Translations under genes and position numbers: made by a program
The notes under the pieces: generated by a model
The model's database searches: none
What the model saw: the letters and a program-made list of their open reading frames with translations, nothing else
Told to the model about the DNA's origin: nothing
In this document: positions 61,201-64,000 of the stretch, one piece after another
Layout: each line of letters begins with the position of its first letter
Position numbering within the stretch: the first letter of the stretch is position 1
Source of the DNA: Owenweeksia sp963758205
GTDB lineage: Bacteria; Bacteroidota; Bacteroidia; Flavobacteriales; Schleiferiaceae
Length of the DNA: 64,000 bases
Direction: 5' to 3'
Assembly: GCA_963758205.1 (NCBI GenBank)
Contig: CAVWUM010000001.1
Coordinates: 868,001-932,000 of the forward strand

Positions 61201-61788
61201 GATACTACTTATGATCTGCTGGATGCCCAGGCATCAAACAATGATTGGCAAACCTTCCACAATCACAGGTATATGGAAAGGAGTTTCCTTTATCACATCA
61301 CAGATGAGCCTCTCTACAGTGCACCATTGCTGGGAGATTCAAGGCCTTACCTGTTGGATAGAGATAGCATTTGGAAAAATGAAGACTTTATTACTGGTTT
61401 CCCAAGTAATGGCCTGCTCACCAACATACAAGCCACTGCTACAGCTGATAAAAGCAACACCAAAAAGCCAGCTTATTATTCATTTATCACCATCAATAGT
61501 CTTTTGGAAGATGCCTACCAGATCAGCTACACTCAGGATTCTATAAATAAAGTGTCCTGGTTTACTTACTATGATTCCATTGCAGATGTGTACTACATCC
61601 CCATTAGGAGATATACTTCTGTAAATGGCACTACTGAAGATTATTCAATCAACATTCCCAGTGGCTATAACAATGTTACCCGGATTGAACCCATCAGGGA
61701 AACAGATCCACTACCGGTATCAGACCTTGGCAGTATCAGTACCTATGTTACAGATATCAGAAGAAAAATATTTCATCTTAAAATGTGA
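58258..61788 (+). CDS. Large secreted protein, possible glycoside hydrolase-like tail protein
   Basis: 1176 residues with a signal peptide (MKRIFLIGILLFHVVAFGQ). An N-terminal LamG/concanavalin-like beta domain lies near 100-280 (SGTFGLVIYAPGAVGSNWMMGSR), then a Pro/Gly linker near 300. The C-terminal half has alternating strands and helices with DPHIYQ, SEYGFGHNGTHR (Glu 950) and MERSFLYHI, which I read as a TIM-barrel hydrolase with Glu 950 a candidate catalytic residue. It could be a capsule-degrading tailspike or a host-surface-modifying enzyme. The family is not confirmed. Confidence 0.6.
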   Translation: MKRIFLIGILLFHVVAFGQSRKAAHFALYEQTEEVQDTGLFPAYQNVVDWANANSITPPTDAENEINSNLYQNIDAFFKPDWLHIYTTNSNKEFSKINWANPGTFNATEVASPDFELKKGFKAAAGDPNYLRTGYIPSTHAVHFKADSGTFGLVIYAPGAVGSNWMMGSRYGGGGDLLIRNNHFRINNAISPNPGMSTIAGSDTLCITINRAGENVYVYINGVQHYYDNNSPLGSLPAIESYLIRANENGNLGGSFPEMIMAAFTGSYIEPANQAAFSNEMKRAIWRKGQLTASDGGGSPPPAANASSPLVSRTASSSDVNTWISLMPETETNRFGESQSLIKMLDTSDIKIAGKRFSDQLDTLIPDNAWEIPNEYVKSSWKITDNLIEWKRPFSCDTFGIWTGNNFIDQKYGIVLMAGNSIGSMVPISDTLNWSFSRKFQYFQSLDTTSYRYFKVERYKVDVNGYETSSNSGIPVKLILAGKFNGAEAPKPLPLDTLPKFVKTTFGQHTGINTFPNDSIEALDNFAGKTLFVNLTWHYTAPGEPFAIYYPWLGSYTLANPFPGISDSYLTEHMRGGYTQLLRAWDRRNKNNFVFMRFQENSNANLRDSASQYYNEKTGALVSADAFITDTTWFFPDKYRSYPVDGSVNAVDTIINASRNLASYDYRKYIQQKWLKERYYPTVDSNLSDWITSKTYFASKSGAYLGLDTSRVASIVKAIRLTGDRIGLIADPSKRDSVLLSPQTYAEFGELMFSYSGIMGRNPIPTTDLRVRDYTKVTTGNDVVDATSMVNEGFKTWQDGLAHHDPRFLGMALSVWYDGHGGTVSDTRGGKRVGLHTADSTMIFGMPSDLDDDMNWSISTRLWCEYYRARDFHLMPDFHPYSGEAKHIILKNVAWDPHIYQFSSGIGSNQTVIENDYAVTWEEYPSRLKLPKGLSVIRALWPDDEVYCSEYGFGHNGTHRLGAAKSRIGLGYDSIAGDWIRDTTYDLLDAQASNNDWQTFHNHRYMERSFLYHITDEPLYSAPLLGDSRPYLLDRDSIWKNEDFITGFPSNGLLTNIQATATADKSNTKKPAYYSFITINSLLEDAYQISYTQDSINKVSWFTYYDSIADVYYIPIRRYTSVNGTTEDYSINIPSGYNNVTRIEPIRETDPLPVSDLGSISTYVTDIRRKIFHLKM

Positions 61789-61791
61789 ACC

Positions 61792-62055
61792 ATGAGAACA
61801 ATCCTTTTAGCAGCAATGCTCCTGATGGCAATACCAGCCTTTTCACAATCTCAGCCAGATAGTTGTGCCAATAGCATCACAGAAACACAGGATGTGAAGT
61901 GTGGCACCTACACCATCCAAAAAGATGATAGTACCTACCAGGTACAAACACCCTGCTCAGCCACATTGCATATGTGCCTGGATAGTGTGGGAGAAGTAAA
62001 AACCAGCTGGTACACCTACCCTCAAAATGATACAATTTTAATCTCTACACCATGA
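61792..62055 (+). CDS. Small secreted Cys-rich protein
   Basis: 87 residues; signal peptide (LLAAMLLMAIPAFSQ) and a mature part with four cysteines (SCANS, VKCGTY, TPCSAT, MCLDSV) probably forming two disulfides. The third consecutive phage-region product with a Sec signal. Four-bp overlap with the next gene. Confidence 0.6.
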   Translation: MRTILLAAMLLMAIPAFSQSQPDSCANSITETQDVKCGTYTIQKDDSTYQVQTPCSATLHMCLDSVGEVKTSWYTYPQNDTILISTP

Positions 62056-62261
62056 GCTATCAGGAAATGAAATCCTCTGCAGAAGAGAAAAAAGAACAGC
62101 TTAACAAGGCTACTGTAGGCAGTGATGAGTATTGGAAATTGTTTAAAGAACTCAATAATCTACATGCCAACATGTTTAGCCTGGATCCTGAGCAGTATAG
62201 AGAAGATAATAAGGGCACTTTTCATGAAGCCAGGGGAGTGTTGAAAGTAAGTAAACCCTAA
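62052..62261 (+). CDS. Small helical phage protein
   Basis: 69 residues, charged and helical (YQEMKSSAEEKKEQLNKATVGSDEYWKLFKELNNLHANMF). No recognised family. ATGA overlap with the preceding gene. Confidence 0.55.
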   Translation: MSYQEMKSSAEEKKEQLNKATVGSDEYWKLFKELNNLHANMFSLDPEQYREDNKGTFHEARGVLKVSKP

Positions 62262-62314
62262 CCAAGTCCTTTTCCACACCCCTGCAATCCAGCACTTTTA
62301 GTAAAAATTTTATT

Positions 62315-62779
62315 ATGGAAGAATTGAGAATTGCCTTTCTATTTATAGTCCTCATCATCACCTGTGTACAGGGAATTGGTGAAGGGCTGCACATTGGCCT
62401 GATGAACCGGGCAAAGATGGGCTCCAACCCTGATCATATGAGGAAGTGGGTAATGGCCATCCTGTTTATGGTTACCTGCTTTGCCATGCTCATTTTGCCC
62501 TACCAGGTAGCCGGTCTGGATTTCTCCATGGCCTTTTTCATCACAGCTCTACTGGCTGCAGGATCTATTAGGTGGTTCTTCAGGGATGGCTGCCAGAATT
62601 TAGTCCTGGAAGAAAACTGGTTCTATAATGGTCAGGTGGCCCAGTGGGATAAATGGCTGGGATCTCCCAGGCTGCATGTAATGGCCTTTAGGAAGGTTGT
62701 TGCCATAGTGGTATTTGTAACCCTCTTCCTTTTTTTTGAGTTTTTCAGCAAAATGTTTCACCAAATAACCGGATTATGA
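62315..62779 (+). CDS. Membrane protein in the lysis block
   Basis: 154 residues with about four membrane helices (IAFLFIVLIITCVQGIGEG, WVMAILFMVTCFAMLILPYQ, FSMAFFITALLAAGSIRWFF and VVAIVVFVTLFLFFEFF). It sits 4 bp overlapping the holin-like gene, so it may help lysis or be a second holin/antiholin. Not identified. Confidence 0.6.
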   Translation: MEELRIAFLFIVLIITCVQGIGEGLHIGLMNRAKMGSNPDHMRKWVMAILFMVTCFAMLILPYQVAGLDFSMAFFITALLAAGSIRWFFRDGCQNLVLEENWFYNGQVAQWDKWLGSPRLHVMAFRKVVAIVVFVTLFLFFEFFSKMFHQITGL

Positions 62780-63126
62780 AAGAGTTTTTCAATCATCTGC
62801 TGGGAGAGGGATTCTCTGCAGCATTGTTTTTTGCCTATTTCATTTGGGGTGTACTGGGAGTAGCCATCTCACTGTATTTTGACTTTACCAGCTCAGGGGC
62901 AAAGCACAAAACCTTTGATCCCAAATACTTTTTTACAGATAACCTGTGGAGGATCATAGGATCTGTTATTGCCCTCTTCCTGGTGATCATATTTGGTGAG
63001 GAGCTGGGTTTCCCCATCTCCACCAACTTTGGTATGCTGATGATGGGTTTCAATGCAGATAAGATTATTGAAACCATTAAGGATAGAAAAAAGAGAAAGG
63101 ACCAGGTAAAACAGTTTGACCAATGA
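62776..63126 (+). CDS. Holin-like membrane protein
   Basis: 116 residues with three hydrophobic segments (LFFAYFIWGVLGVAISLYF, IIGSVIALFLVIIFG, STNFGMLMMGFN) and a charged tail (DRKKRKDQVKQF). Position directly before the amidase, with ATGA overlap, matches the small holin-like proteins of Bacteroidota phages. Holins are diverse, so the call rests on context. Confidence 0.55.
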   Translation: MKEFFNHLLGEGFSAALFFAYFIWGVLGVAISLYFDFTSSGAKHKTFDPKYFFTDNLWRIIGSVIALFLVIIFGEELGFPISTNFGMLMMGFNADKIIETIKDRKKRKDQVKQFDQ

Positions 63127-63539
63127 GAACAATCACTCACATAGTAGTTCACTGCTCTGCCACACCTCCCACTATGGATATTGGAGCCAAAGAAATCCGG
63201 AACTGGCATGTAAATGACAGGGGTTGGAGGGATATTGGCTACCACTATGTAATCCGTTTGGATGGCACAGTAGAAGTTGGAAGAAAAGAGGAAAACATTG
63301 GTGCCCATGTGGCTGGCCACAACTCCAATAGTATAGGGGTATGCTATGTAGGTGGTGTGGATGCCTCAGGCAAAGCTGCAGACACCCGGACAGCCGCCCA
63401 AAAGAAAAGACTAAGGCTGCACCTGGAACAGCTCAAAAAAAGGTTCCCGAATGCCCAAATCCTTGGTCATAGAGATTTCCCTGGTGTGGCCAAAGCCTGC
63501 CCCAGTTTTGATGCTAAAAAAACCTATGCCCAACTATGA
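63123..63539 (+). CDS. N-acetylmuramoyl-L-alanine amidase (endolysin)
   Basis: 138 residues, T7-lysozyme-like Amidase_2 domain and nothing else. Zinc ligands His10 (VVHCSAT), His116 (GHRDFPG) and Cys126 (ACPSFD). GYHYVIRLDGTVEVGR and GAHVAGHNSNSIGVCYVGG complete the fold. It cleaves the bond between muramic acid and the stem peptide at lysis. No signal peptide, so it needs a holin, for which the preceding gene is the candidate. Confidence 0.93.
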   Translation: MRTITHIVVHCSATPPTMDIGAKEIRNWHVNDRGWRDIGYHYVIRLDGTVEVGRKEENIGAHVAGHNSNSIGVCYVGGVDASGKAADTRTAAQKKRLRLHLEQLKKRFPNAQILGHRDFPGVAKACPSFDAKKTYAQL

Positions 63540-64000
63540 AAACTAAAACCCATACCGGAGACTCTCCCCTCCTTTTTAAGGAGGGGCCAGGGGTGGTTAA
63601 AATCATTTTCCTATGCGCTACCATTTGTTTGGCTTTTTCCGCTTGCCACACTACTAAAACAACTACCTCCAGCAGTCAACAGCTGGAGGTCAAGGATTCT
63701 ACAGTGGTCACCAGGTTAAACCAACAAATAGACAGTCTCACAGCTGAGAATAGTAGAATCTACACAAAAGTGTTTGAAAGGGCCATTGAATTCTCCACCA
63801 GGTTTCAGGGATCCACAGGTGATAAGGACACCACCTGCAACATTCCCATCCGGGAGAAGCAGCTCAACATTGGGGATGATTACATTAAGGTCAGGGGCCA
63901 GTGGCACTTTCTGGATTATGAAATTTACAAAGCCCCCAGGGAGAGCACCAAAACAGTCATTAGAGACTCGAGCTCTACATCCAGTGATCAAAAGAACAGC
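63536..64000 (+). CDS. Lipoprotein in the lysis block, cut by the window end
   Basis: 155 codons without a stop, starting at an ATG that overlaps the amidase stop (ATGA). After a 21-residue leader encoded partly by a dispersed repeat comes a hydrophobic core and lipobox (FLCATICLAFSAC, Cys near 37). A Thr/Ser linker and a coiled coil (LNQQIDSLTAENSRIY) follow. A small lipoprotein right after the amidase is typical of spanin-type or outer-membrane lysis proteins. An internal start after the repeat (GTG near 63593) is possible. Confidence 0.6.
   Translation, partial: MKTKTHTGDSPLLFKEGPGVVKIIFLCATICLAFSACHTTKTTTSSSQQLEVKDSTVVTRLNQQIDSLTAENSRIYTKVFERAIEFSTRFQGSTGDKDTTCNIPIREKQLNIGDDYIKVRGQWHFLDYEIYKAPRESTKTVIRDSSSTSSDQKNS
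63564..63598. repeat. Dispersed palindromic repeat inside the lipoprotein gene
   Basis: CTCCCCTCCTTTTTAAGGAGGGG plus GGGGTGGTT, matching the units at 53796-53884. It is read in frame as part of the leader of the lipoprotein. Confidence 0.65.

Larger units (their letters stand above)
40150..64000. mobile_element. Temperate phage or phage-like element (left part; right end beyond window)
   Basis: A lysogeny-type switch, tightly packed rightward early genes, methyltransferases, a primase-helicase with iterons, RadC, fibre-like proteins and a holin/amidase/lipoprotein lysis block. Arg codons shift from the CGC of the core genes to AGG. The left end is set by the tRNA-like scar. Integrase, terminase, portal and capsid genes are not in the window and should lie to the right if the element is complete. 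Confidence 0.75.

Overview
The window looks like a chromosome segment of an aquatic Bacteroidota, most likely Flavobacteriales-like. The signs are a DnaE polymerase with a built-in exonuclease domain, a giant SprB/HYR-repeat adhesin ending in a type IX secretion sorting domain, a CarboxypepD_reg/TonB receptor, TAnnTTTG-type promoter boxes and few Shine-Dalgarno leaders. No rRNA or intact tRNA gene is present. Functional calls come from motifs read by eye; no database was searched.

Layout. (1) 1-5165: core genes (end of a secreted-protein gene, dnaE, trxA). (2) 5170-8830: a patch of three lone, unrecognised minus-strand genes separated by hairpin-forming spacers and interrupted by an IS110-family element. 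(3) 8976-30961: core genes. These are a DUF58 protein, the 2279-residue adhesin with an OmpA-like partner, a DUF1003 membrane protein, a TonB receptor whose last ~45 residues are lost to a frameshift, a PepSY-like protein beside a two-component system, a glutamate-synthase-like flavoenzyme, a coiled-coil membrane protein beside a second two-component system, and a zinc-ribbon SDR. Tandem 11-bp repeats in front of the PepSY gene, its neighbouring regulator and the coiled-coil gene look like response-regulator sites. (4) 31216-39628: a visibly AT-richer, single-strand defence island of the DNA phosphorothioation (Dnd) type: DndC, DndD, a DndE-HerA ATPase fusion, a ParB-like protein, a small helical protein and a PD-(D/E)XK-like protein, preceded by a GIY-YIG protein and a zinc-ribbon PD-(D/E)XK protein. 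DndA, DndB and DndFGH are not visible. (5) 39629-40234: two degenerate tRNA 3' ends with hairpin terminators, likely an integration scar. (6) 40235-64000 (open on the right): a temperate phage or phage-like element. It has a divergent repressor/Cro-like switch with two palindromic operators, small early genes, two methyltransferase genes, a Toprim/SF3 primase-helicase, a GTAAC iteron cluster that may be the origin, RadC, tail/fibre-like genes including proteins with signal peptides, a holin-like protein, an amidase and a lipoprotein cut by the window end. No integrase, terminase, portal or capsid gene is seen.

How it fits together. The island is the best candidate for an unusual system. DndC and DndD with the DndE domain would place sulfur on DNA, the fused HerA ATPase could couple modification to translocation or restriction, and the ParB-like and nuclease-like genes are candidate sensors and effectors in place of the usual DndFGH. 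The neighbouring phage element carries its own DNA methyltransferases and a self-contained replication module. Four reading frames (TonB receptor, N6-methyltransferase, an early phage gene and a fibre gene) look shifted or split, so base-level errors or real decay should be kept in mind.
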